A DNA stretch of 64,000 bases from Periweissella cryptocerci (GTDB lineage Bacteria; Bacillota; Bacilli; Lactobacillales; Lactobacillaceae), in contig NZ_CP037940.1 in NCBI RefSeq assembly GCF_004358325.1, positions 1,736,001 to 1,800,000 of the forward strand. Direction: 5' to 3'. The notes under the pieces were generated by a model. That model was given only the letters and a program-made list of their open reading frames with translations, did not search any database and had not been told where the DNA came from. Shown in pieces: positions 53,583-61,332 of the stretch (position 1 is the first letter of the stretch; every line of letters begins with the position of its first letter). A program made the translations under genes and the position numbers.

Positions 53583-54311
53583 ATGGCTGATGTCATTTAC
53601 ATGCAGGTTTTAGCCGACCTCAAGCACCGGATTTACAGTAATGAATTTCCTGATAAGAAGTTACCTGACGAACGGTCTTTATCAGAAAGTTACGGGGTAA
53701 GTCGTTCTTCAATCAAGCGCGCGTTGAATATTTTGGCGGCACAAGGAATTATTTTTAAAAAACGTGGTTCAGGAACATTCGTGAATCCACTTTATTTGAA
53801 AAACCAACCAATTTTCCATAATGAAGGCTCGAATTTAGGGGTGACAGATAGTTATCAACTTGGTGGGCAAGCGCCAACGATTAAGTTACTTAACTTTCAA
53901 GTGGTACCGGCTAATGATGACTTACAGCAAGCTTTGTTCCTAGATGAAGGGGACTTTGTGTACCAAATTGAACGTTTACGTATCTTGGATGGGGTGCCGT
54001 TCATGATTGAAACGGGCTTTATTCCAATCAAGGTGCTACCTGAATTATCAACGGATAAAGTTGAGGGGTCAATCTTTAACTATGTTGAGGAGACTAAGAA
54101 AAAAGCGGTCACCAAGTCATTTATGTCAGTGATGGCGGAACCATCGAATGCTGCGGATCAGGAGTTATTACAACTCACAGCTTATGAACCAGTCGGCATC
54201 ATGGAAGGGATTTTCTTCTTAGATGATGGGACCCCATTTGAAGTGTCGACGATGCGTATCAATTATAAATATATGAAGTATAATGCTTTTGTCAGTTTAG
54301 ATGCTGAGTAA
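53583..54311 (+). CDS. GntR-family regulator with UTRA domain
   Basis: DNA-binding repressor, 242 residues. The N-terminal winged helix spans about residues 5-70: YMQVLADLKHRIYSNEF, LPDERSLSESYGVSRSSIKRAL and GIIFKKRGSGTFV. The rest is a UTRA effector domain (YQIERLRILDGVPFMIETGFI, FEVSTMRINY). HutC-subfamily members sense small sugars or phosphosugars. RBS AAAGGAA; a palindromic operator overlaps its own promoter. No sugar-catabolic gene is adjacent, so the target could be itself or the phosphoketolase nearby; this is inference. Confidence 0.93.
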   Translation: MADVIYMQVLADLKHRIYSNEFPDKKLPDERSLSESYGVSRSSIKRALNILAAQGIIFKKRGSGTFVNPLYLKNQPIFHNEGSNLGVTDSYQLGGQAPTIKLLNFQVVPANDDLQQALFLDEGDFVYQIERLRILDGVPFMIETGFIPIKVLPELSTDKVEGSIFNYVEETKKKAVTKSFMSVMAEPSNAADQELLQLTAYEPVGIMEGIFFLDDGTPFEVSTMRINYKYMKYNAFVSLDAE

Positions 54312-54359
54312 TTGGAATGACTAATAAGGCATGTGGAAACTGGTAAGAGGGGGAACTTG

Positions 54360-54998
54360 ATGAAAATTGAAAGATTACAAGCGTTTAGTGATGGAATGTA
54401 CGCGATTTTAATTACGATTTTGGTTTTGGAATTTGTGGTGCCAGAATACCAAGTCGGACATTTGCTTGATGGAATGTTGAATCAATGGCCGATTTTCTTT
54501 GCATATATTTTATCGTATGTTTATGTAGGGACGCTCTGGTTATTTCACCATGATTTTTTCTTATCATTGAAGCAAATTGATCGTAAACTGAACATTATCA
54601 ACATGGTCTCATTGTTCACAGTCACACTCATTAACTACCCAACTTTATTAGTCGCTGCAACACTAAAACGCGGTAATATCAACGATTTACGGGTAGCATT
54701 TATGACGTATGCATTTGTAGCGATGCTGATTTCACTGACGTATTTTTGGCTGTATAGTTACGCTGCTAGCCATAGTGAATTAGCGGTCAAAGGTGACATG
54801 AATAAGGAGTTATATTCACGGATTAAGTATGATCCATGGCGGTCAGTAGCGGTGTATGGACTAGCGATTGGCCTAATGTGGTTGAGCGCTTGGCTCGGTG
54901 CCGCAATGGTGGTTGCCGGGATTATCTGGCACTTTATTGCATATATGCGCTTAGGACGGAATTTACACGAATTACATGCACCCGAACATAAAAAATAA
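54360..54998 (+). CDS. TMEM175/DUF1211-type channel protein
   Basis: Membrane protein of 212 residues with about six helices. The helix-1 signature RLQAFSDGMYAILITILVLE matches bacterial TMEM175-type potassium channels (RxxxFSDG). The ATG at 54360 follows AGAGGGGG; an in-frame GTG at 54333 is less likely. It follows the GntR gene after 48 bp and may share its transcript; a terminator follows. Confidence 0.9.
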   Translation: MKIERLQAFSDGMYAILITILVLEFVVPEYQVGHLLDGMLNQWPIFFAYILSYVYVGTLWLFHHDFFLSLKQIDRKLNIINMVSLFTVTLINYPTLLVAATLKRGNINDLRVAFMTYAFVAMLISLTYFWLYSYAASHSELAVKGDMNKELYSRIKYDPWRSVAVYGLAIGLMWLSAWLGAAMVVAGIIWHFIAYMRLGRNLHELHAPEHKK

Positions 54999-55002
54999 AG
55001 TG

Positions 55003-55033
55003 AAAACAGCATTCAGCGGGATGCTGTTTTTTT
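55003..55033 (+). terminator. Rho-independent terminator after the TMEM175-like gene
   Basis: AAAACAGCAT (from 55004) pairs with ATGCTGTTTT (55021-55030), then T. The following 55034-55330 holds nothing I can name. Confidence 0.9.
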
Positions 55034-55330
55034 GATGGAAAGTTAAACCTGAAGTCCGCTTTCAGCTGGCGATATGAAATTGCTTGCAAAATCAATTTGG
55101 GAACAGTCTTTAAAATAAAAAGTTCATTATTTAAGTAGATGTTTATTTACCTTGGGAATGCCTTTGCTGACGCTAGTTTGGGACTTGTATCTGCCATAAA
55201 ATAATCAAAGAACAGCAACTAAACAATATTCTAATGCCAATTCGTGGTATTTTGTGCGCAAAGACGTTACAATTACACTCGTAACGTGAAGTTGCAGATA
55301 TTTTAGTACGGGAAATTTAGGCGGCTTTTT

Positions 55331-55406
55331 AATTGGACCGCTCCAATTGAAAAATTAGTTGACTTTTATTTTTATCGGGCTAAAATATAACTTGTAAAGC
55401 TTAACA
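55331..55406 (+). promoter_or_regulatory. Phosphoketolase promoter with dyad and cre-like site
   Basis: A dyad AATTGGA-CCGC-TCCAATT (55331-55348) precedes a -35-like TTGACT (55359-55364) and a -10-like TAAAAT (55381-55386, 16-bp spacing). Just downstream, TGTAAAGCTTAACA (55393-55406) matches the catabolite-responsive element pattern except that the central CG is GC. The leader to the start at 55465 is about 70 nt. Confidence 0.5.
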
Positions 55407-55464
55407 ATTGTGTTGAGTTTTTAGCACTTTAAAACTTTTAATTAAAAAAGGAGAGCTATTCCAA

Positions 55465-57903
55465 ATGGCAGTAGATTACGATTCACAAGAATATTTGGAA
55501 AACGTTGACGCCTGGTGGCGTGCAACTACTTACATCTCAGCCGGTGTTATTTACTTGAAGGACAACGCTTTGTTCTCAGTAACTGGTACTGAACTTACAG
55601 CTGCAGACGTTAAGGCAAAACCAATCGGACACTGGGGTACTGTTTCAGGTCAAACTTTCTTATATGCACACGCATCACGTTTGATCAACAAGTACGACTT
55701 GAACATGTTTTATGTTGAAGGACCTGGTCACGCCGGTCAAGTTATGTTCTCAAACTCATGGATCGACGGTTCATACACCGAAGATTACCCAGAAATCACT
55801 CGCGACCTTGAAGGTTTGAACCGTTTGTACAAGCGTTTCTCATTCCCAGGTGGTGTTGGTTCACACGCAACTGCTCAAACTCCAGGTTCACTTCACGAAG
55901 GTGGAGAACTTGGTTACTCACTTTCACACGGTGTTGGTGCTATCTTAGATAACCCAGACCAAATCGGTTTCGTTGTTGTCGGTGATGGTGAATCAGAAAC
56001 TGGTCCACTTACTACTGCATGGCAATCAAACAAGTTCATCAACCCTATTACTGACGGTGCTGTGTTACCTGTCTTGGATCTTAACGGTTTCAAGATTTCT
56101 AACCCAACTATCTTGTCACGTTACAAAGATGAACAACTTGTTAAATACTTCGAAGGTTTCGGTTGGAAGCCATACTTCATCGAAAACGATGATATCCACG
56201 ACTACATGACTTACCACAAGTTGGCAGCCAAGGTATTCGACGAAGCTATCGAAGACATCAAGCAAATCCAAAAAGATGCCCGTGAAAACGGCCGTTACCA
56301 AGATGGTGAAGTACCATTCTGGCCAATGGTTGTTGCTCGCCTTCCTAAGGGTTGGGGTGGTCCAAAGGTTGACGAAAAGGGTATGCCTGTTGAAGACTCA
56401 TTCCGTTCACACCAAGTGCCATTGTCATTCTCATCAAAGAACTTTGATGCCGACGTTGACATGTTCAAAGACTGGATGGCTTCATACCGTCCAGAAGAAC
56501 TCTTCAACGAAGATGGTACTCCAAAGGACTTCTTGGTAGAACTTGCACCTAAGGGTGACAAGCGTATGTCAATGAACCCAATTGCTAACGGTGGTGTTGG
56601 CCGCGGAGAAGATCCTAAGCAACTTAACTTGCCTGACTACAAGGCCTACGCTTCAGACGTTACGCCTGAAAACCGTGGACACCTTCAATCAGAAGCAAAC
56701 CGTAACATGGACATGTGGGTTCTTTCAACTTACCTCCGTGAAGTTACTGACCGTAACATGGAAGACTTCCGTTTCTTCGGACCTGATGAAACTATGTCTA
56801 ACCGTCTCTGGGACTTGTTCGAAACTACTGACCGTCAATGGATGGAAGAAGTTCGCGAACCTAACGATCAATTCGTTGGTGCCAAGGGTCGTATTATTGA
56901 TTCACAACTTTCAGAACACCAAGCTGAAGGTTGGTTAGAAGCCTACACATTGACTGGTCGTCGCGGATTCTTCGCATCATACGAATCATTCCTTCGTGTT
57001 GTTGACTCAATGATTACTCAAATCTTCAAGTGGTACCGTCAAGCTGACGAAATCACTTGGCGTAACAAGTACCCATCATTGAACTTGATTGCTACTTCTA
57101 CTGCCTTCCAACAAGACCACAACGGTTACACTCACCAAGATCCAGGTCTGTTGACTCACTTGGCTGAAAAGAAGACTAAGTACATCCGCGAATTCTTGCC
57201 AGCTGATGGTAACACTTTGTTGGCTGTTGCTGACAAGTCACTTCGTTTGAACCAAACCATTAACTTGATCGTTGCTTCTAAGCAACCACGTCAACAATGG
57301 TTCTCAATCGACGAAGCTACTGAATTGGTAGAAACTGGTCTTAAGACTATCGAATGGGCTTCAACTGTTGCTGATAACGAAACTCCTGATGTTGTGTTCG
57401 CCGCTTCTGGTACTGAACCAACTATCGAAGTATTCGCAGCTGTTTGGTTGCTTAACCAAGCATTCCCAGAATTGAAGATCCGTACTGTGAACGTTGTTGA
57501 CTTCTTGCGTCTTAAGAAGCAAGACCCACGTTCATTGTCAGACGATGAATTCGACGCTATCTTCACTACTGACAAGCCAGTTGTATTCGGCTTCCACGGT
57601 TACGAAGATCTTGTTAAGGACATCTTCTTCGATCGTCACAACCACAACCTTGACGTTCACGGTTACCGTGAAGAAGGTGATATCACTACTACTTACGACA
57701 TGCGTGTATACTCACAACTTGACCGTTTCAACTTGGTTAAGGACACTGTTGCTCGCTTGACTGACGTATTGTCAGCTGATCAAATTGCTGACACGACTGC
57801 TAAGATGGATGCTATCCTTGCTAAGCACTTCGACGTTACTCGTAACGAAGGTATTGACATTCCTGAATTCACTGACTGGAACTGGTCACCACTTAAGAAG
57901 TAA
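55465..57903 (+). CDS. xpkA: Xylulose-5-phosphate/fructose-6-phosphate phosphoketolase
   Basis: Key enzyme of heterofermentation: cleaves xylulose 5-phosphate with phosphate to acetyl phosphate and glyceraldehyde 3-phosphate using thiamine diphosphate. 812 residues, full family length. Recognisable pieces: [40 protein letters not shown], the ThDP-binding segment [20 protein letters not shown] followed by LDLNGFKI, and [16 protein letters not shown]. The strongly restricted codon set (e.g. TCA, CCA, AAC, GAA, GGT) indicates very high expression. RBS AAAGGAGAG; terminator at 57940. Monocistronic. Confidence 0.98.
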   Translation: MAVDYDSQEYLENVDAWWRATTYISAGVIYLKDNALFSVTGTELTAADVKAKPIGHWGTVSGQTFLYAHASRLINKYDLNMFYVEGPGHAGQVMFSNSWIDGSYTEDYPEITRDLEGLNRLYKRFSFPGGVGSHATAQTPGSLHEGGELGYSLSHGVGAILDNPDQIGFVVVGDGESETGPLTTAWQSNKFINPITDGAVLPVLDLNGFKISNPTILSRYKDEQLVKYFEGFGWKPYFIENDDIHDYMTYHKLAAKVFDEAIEDIKQIQKDARENGRYQDGEVPFWPMVVARLPKGWGGPKVDEKGMPVEDSFRSHQVPLSFSSKNFDADVDMFKDWMASYRPEELFNEDGTPKDFLVELAPKGDKRMSMNPIANGGVGRGEDPKQLNLPDYKAYASDVTPENRGHLQSEANRNMDMWVLSTYLREVTDRNMEDFRFFGPDETMSNRLWDLFETTDRQWMEEVREPNDQFVGAKGRIIDSQLSEHQAEGWLEAYTLTGRRGFFASYESFLRVVDSMITQIFKWYRQADEITWRNKYPSLNLIATSTAFQQDHNGYTHQDPGLLTHLAEKKTKYIREFLPADGNTLLAVADKSLRLNQTINLIVASKQPRQQWFSIDEATELVETGLKTIEWASTVADNETPDVVFAASGTEPTIEVFAAVWLLNQAFPELKIRTVNVVDFLRLKKQDPRSLSDDEFDAIFTTDKPVVFGFHGYEDLVKDIFFDRHNHNLDVHGYREEGDITTTYDMRVYSQLDRFNLVKDTVARLTDVLSADQIADTTAKMDAILAKHFDVTRNEGIDIPEFTDWNWSPLKK

Positions 57904-57939
57904 TCTACTGCCGATTATCTCTTCAGTTATAGTAATTAA

Positions 57940-57976
57940 AAAAGCTCATTGGTCTTTTAGACCGATGGGCTTTTTT
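57940..57976 (+). terminator. Rho-independent terminator of the phosphoketolase gene
   Basis: AAGCTCATTGGTCT pairs with AGACCGATGGGCTT (two G-T pairs), then six T. Confidence 0.93.
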
Positions 57977-57978
57977 GT

Positions 57979-58704
57979 ATTTCGTCTGACGTGGGATTTA
58001 TAAAATGCGATGAGATGTATGATGCCACTGCGTGCCTGAAAATCACATTGTGCACCGAAATGGAAGCACATGCCCAAGCCACGTGCTTATGCCTGAGGTA
58101 CGGCAACGCAAAACATTCCAGCAGTTTGTTTTCAACAAACAACTGAATCTAATCAAAACCCGATTAGATTAGCCTTCCAGGCTGAATGTCTGTCTTGGGC
58201 AATTCGGGATAGCTGACAGTCTAATGGCTAAAGCCAAAAGACTGCTCACATTTGTAGCTACGCTGGACAAATAAGGCCCGGTCGGCTCTACCCTCAGCGA
58301 CAAACTCGACACATGGTGTCACGTCCCATTTCGGTGTAAAGCCTGCCGGCCACAAAGTGATTTTCAGTCACTCCGCTAGATAAGCGTGGAATTATTGATT
58401 ATCGCTAAACCTGCAGCGACAAGGATTGCGGGCATATTACTAGTCAGATTGCCTGCTCAAACTAACGAAGAGGCTGGAAACAGGTTGGACTTTAGTTCGC
58501 ACCGTGATGGCATAATCAGTAACGGGTTTTGTTACTGATTATGGATTTGTGAAGATGGTTACCGCGTTAGCGAACCAAGCTTCGCAAACATTTGAAGACC
58601 GCACTGTGGCTTCAAATGCTTGTCTTCCATCACGGTGTCCAGACTGTTTCCAGCCTCGTAGTGGGAATCAATCTGAGACGCATATCCAAATTCCACGCTA
58701 GAAA
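57979..58704. repeat. Compound structured repeat (long A variant E5, then inverted member E6)
   Basis: Begins 3 bp after the phosphoketolase terminator and fills most of 57904-58826. E5 (plus): P1 58037-58052 with 58351-58366 (16 bp, one mismatch); P2 CACCGAAATGG (58053-58063) with CCATTTCGGTG (58326-58336), perfect; P3 GCCCAAG/CTTGGGC; an AGTCTAATGGC..GCCAAAAGACT hairpin; and an extra hairpin AATCTAATC/GATTAGATT. E6 follows in inverse orientation. Ends: TTCGTCTGACGTGGG near 57981 and AATTCCACGCTAG near 58689. No gene inside. Confidence 0.83.
58383..58699 (-). repeat. Structured repeat member E6 with perfect 11-bp terminal inverted repeats
   Basis: AGCGTGGAATT (58383-58393) and AATTCCACGCT (58689-58699) bound a unit nearly identical to 53075-53386. 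The internal hairpin ATAATCAGTAAC/GTTACTGATTAT differs from copy E4 (ATAATCAATAAC/GTTATTGATTAT) by one A-T to G-C change on both arms, i.e. a compensatory change. Confidence 0.85.
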
Positions 58705-58826
58705 AAATTTAGTCACAAATTTTTGTCACATTCTAAGCCTTGATTCACAGATTCTTTAAAGTTAATTGTTATTCTGGGAGTAGGAAATATTGCCATACAA
58801 ATTATCCGAAACGAGGTAATCAAATT

Positions 58827-59033
58827 ATGACTGATGAACCAAAGAAAGTTGCTTTTGATGATGAAATTGATACCACAAAAAATGATGATATCGTTGGCAC
58901 ACCAGAGCACAAACACAATGTAGAATTGTTGCATGACATCGAAAGCGAACCACGGCGCGTAACTTTTGATGAAGAAGTCGATATCCGCGAAAATGATAAG
59001 TTTTCAAATCTTGATAACGAACTCGATGCTTAG
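58827..59033 (+). CDS. Small acidic protein with duplicated motif (68 aa)
   Basis: Not recognised. The ATG at 58827 follows GAGGTAA. The protein is highly acidic and consists of two related units, PKKVAFDDEIDTTKNDD and PRRVTFDEEVDIRENDK, joined by a His-containing linker. No signal peptide or membrane helix, so cytoplasmic. It has a strong terminator and lies alone downstream of the compound repeat. The duplicated motif with a conserved VxFDxExD pattern supports that it is a real gene. Confidence 0.7.
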   Translation: MTDEPKKVAFDDEIDTTKNDDIVGTPEHKHNVELLHDIESEPRRVTFDEEVDIRENDKFSNLDNELDA

Positions 59034-59047
59034 ACAATTGAACAAAT

Positions 59048-59085
59048 GAAAAACGCGAATTCCGGTTGTGGAATTCGCGTTTTTT
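59048..59085. terminator. Bidirectional terminator between the small acidic protein gene and hflX
   Basis: AAACGCGAATTCC pairs with GGAATTCGCGTTT around a 6-nt loop with A and T runs on the two sides, so it can end transcription from both strands. Confidence 0.93.
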
Positions 59086-59101
59086 AGTAAAGTTATTTTA
59101 C

Positions 59102-60388
59102 TTATTCAGAATAAACGTACTTTTCAAAACGGGCGGCATCAGCTGATTGGAGTTCAACGTTCAAAAGGGTACCTTCTTCAAGGTATTCGGTTGAATTGAT
59201 GTTAGCGTGTTCGTTCAAGTATGTTACGACTTGACCATCGCTGAATGGAATCAAGAGATTTTCAGTCACGTAATCCTTGAAAACTTTTTCCTTGATGATT
59301 GCTAATAAAGCATTCAAGGAATCATCTTCACGCGCTGAAATAATGATGTTATCACCTTCGCGAGTTGGGTAAGCAACGGGTGCTTGCGCCAAATCCGCTT
59401 TGTTGAACGTAATAATCATTGGAATATCGGTAACCCCGATTTGTTTCAATGTGAGTTCGGTTGTTTCCATCATGTCTTTGTAGTTAGGGTCTGAGTAGTC
59501 AACCACTTGGAGCAAGAGGTCAGCCTTAGCTGCTTCCGCCAGAGTTGAACGGAAGGCACTCACCAAGTTGTGAGGCAACTTAGAAACGAACCCAACTGTA
59601 TCGCTCAGCAAGAATTGCTTTTGGTCAGGCAAAGTTAATTGACGAACCGAAGTGTCCAAAGTGGCAAAAAGCATGTTCTTTTCAAAGACGGTCTTGTCTT
59701 CACCTTGGCCATACATCCGCACAAGCCCGTTCATAATCGTTGATTTACCAGCATTGGTATAACCGACGAGGGCGACAGTTGGGATACCTGATTTATCACG
59801 TTGGGCGCGACGGGTATCTTCAGACTTGGTGATAACTGAGAGTTCTTCTTTTAAATGAGTAATGCTATTTTCGATAGTCCGGCGATCCATTTCGAGCTTA
59901 GTTTCACCAGAACCACGGTTGGTAAAGCCACCACTACCAGAACCAGCTGTTTGTTGGTCCATGCGGACATTCATACTAGTCCGCAAGCGTGGAAGTTGAT
60001 ATTGGAGGCGCGCAATGGCAACTTGCAATTTGGCTTCCTTTGACTTGGCACGATTGGCGAAGATATCCAGGATTAAACCAGTCCGGTCAATCACTGAAGC
60101 ACCTGTTCCAGCTTCGATGTTCCGAATTTGGGAAGGTGATAATTCATCATTAGTAACAATCAAGGATACGCCGGTTGCTTCAACGAGTTCCTTGAGTTCT
60201 TCAACTTTCCCTTTACCAAAGTAAGTTCCGGCATTGGGGCGGTCGAGTTTTTGAGTGACAGTTTCAGCCACTTCCATGTTATTAGCATCAATTAAGTTAG
60301 CTAATTCTTCCATTGAGTAGGCAAAACTGGGATCATTTTTATCTAAACCAGCAATGATGACCGGTTGTACTTCAAATTGTTCTTCCAT
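59102..60388 (-). CDS. hflX: Ribosome-splitting GTPase HflX
   Basis: GTPase that binds and rescues stalled 70S ribosomes. 428 residues. N-terminal HflX domain with AGTYFGKGKVEELKELV and DRTGLILDIFANRAKSKEAKLQVAIARLQYQLPRL (family signatures, split here by position only), a Gly-rich GSGSGGFTNRGSGE loop, then the G domain: G1 GYTNAGKST, G3 DTVGFVSKLP, G4 NKAD. The ATG at 60388 has GAGG upstream and lies 16 bp after the phosphatase gene, with which it forms an operon; longer in-frame starts would overlap that gene. Confidence 0.96.
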   Translation of the reverse strand: MEEQFEVQPVIIAGLDKNDPSFAYSMEELANLIDANNMEVAETVTQKLDRPNAGTYFGKGKVEELKELVEATGVSLIVTNDELSPSQIRNIEAGTGASVIDRTGLILDIFANRAKSKEAKLQVAIARLQYQLPRLRTSMNVRMDQQTAGSGSGGFTNRGSGETKLEMDRRTIENSITHLKEELSVITKSEDTRRAQRDKSGIPTVALVGYTNAGKSTIMNGLVRMYGQGEDKTVFEKNMLFATLDTSVRQLTLPDQKQFLLSDTVGFVSKLPHNLVSAFRSTLAEAAKADLLLQVVDYSDPNYKDMMETTELTLKQIGVTDIPMIITFNKADLAQAPVAYPTREGDNIIISAREDDSLNALLAIIKEKVFKDYVTENLLIPFSDGQVVTYLNEHANINSTEYLEEGTLLNVELQSADAARFEKYVYSE

Positions 60389-60404
60389 TAAGTAGCCTCG
60401 TTTC

Positions 60405-61073
60405 TTATCCGGGAAGATTATCAGTTTCGTTGTAGAACACAACTTTGACGGTATCTTCTGTTAATTCAAGTTTAGTAATTGCACCATTGGCGGGTGCTTG
60501 ACCTTCATATGCTTTTAAACCAAAGCGGCCAGCAATTGAGCGAATTGTTGCTCCGTGTGATACGAGCAAGACATTATCACCAGGTTCTTGGCGATCGCGT
60601 AAAATATCAAGACCAGTGTTGATACGATCCCAGAACTCTTGGGCGCCTTCAGCGTGTCCATAAGGATCGCCGGCTTTGAAAGCTTCCATGGTACCATCGG
60701 CACCTTCAGAGGCCATCAATTCGGTGAATGATTCAACGTTTTCGAGTTTAGCAGCGACCATGCTAACGGCAAATTCACCCGTTAAACCTTCAAATGAACC
60801 AAAAGAAACTTCTCGGAATTCAGGCATTGGAGTTGGTTCAGTGAGGGCGCTTGCTTGGTTTTCGCTCAAGATGTATTTTGCAGTGTTAACAGCCCGTGTC
60901 AAGTCGCTTGAGTAAGCAGCATCAAAGCTAACATCTTTTAATACACGGCCGGCACGGTGCCCATCGGCAATTCCTTTTTCAGTAAGGGGCATGTCGCTCC
61001 ATCCTTGCATACGCTTGTAAAGGTTGAAATAAGTTTGTCCGTGGCGGACGAGATAAATGTTAATTGGTTGCAT
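60405..61073 (-). CDS. Histidine phosphatase family protein (phosphoglycerate mutase-like)
   Basis: Phosphatase of 222 residues with the catalytic RHG at 10-12 (YLVRHGQT), an acid residue in EFREVSFGSFEG and the second histidine in LLVSHGATIRSI. These features define the two-histidine acid/mutase fold; GpmB/CobC-like phosphatase activity is more likely than glycolytic mutase. RBS AAAGGAG directly upstream of the ATG. First gene of a minus-strand operon with hflX. Confidence 0.94.
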   Translation of the reverse strand: MQPINIYLVRHGQTYFNLYKRMQGWSDMPLTEKGIADGHRAGRVLKDVSFDAAYSSDLTRAVNTAKYILSENQASALTEPTPMPEFREVSFGSFEGLTGEFAVSMVAAKLENVESFTELMASEGADGTMEAFKAGDPYGHAEGAQEFWDRINTGLDILRDRQEPGDNVLLVSHGATIRSIAGRFGLKAYEGQAPANGAITKLELTEDTVKVVFYNETDNLPG

Positions 61074-61332
61074 GATTGTGATCTCCTTTTAATCGGATTG
61101 CTATAAGTAAAAAATACTCTCACCTATAATAGTAACATACGATAGCATTAAACTCTGGTCTGGCGTATAATTATTAGTCAACAAAGTACTAATAATTGAA
61201 TACAGGTTGTTATGCACATCGTTACTGTTAATTTCGGACAGCGGCTATTTAGCGACTACATTCAAGTAGGCTTTGTTGAATTGGGGAGCACTAGTATTGT
61301 GTTTATAAAATAGATAAAAAAGGGAAGTATAC

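Noticed and set aside
55393..55406. Canonical cre site
   Set aside because: The central dinucleotide is GC instead of CG, so it is recorded only as cre-like.
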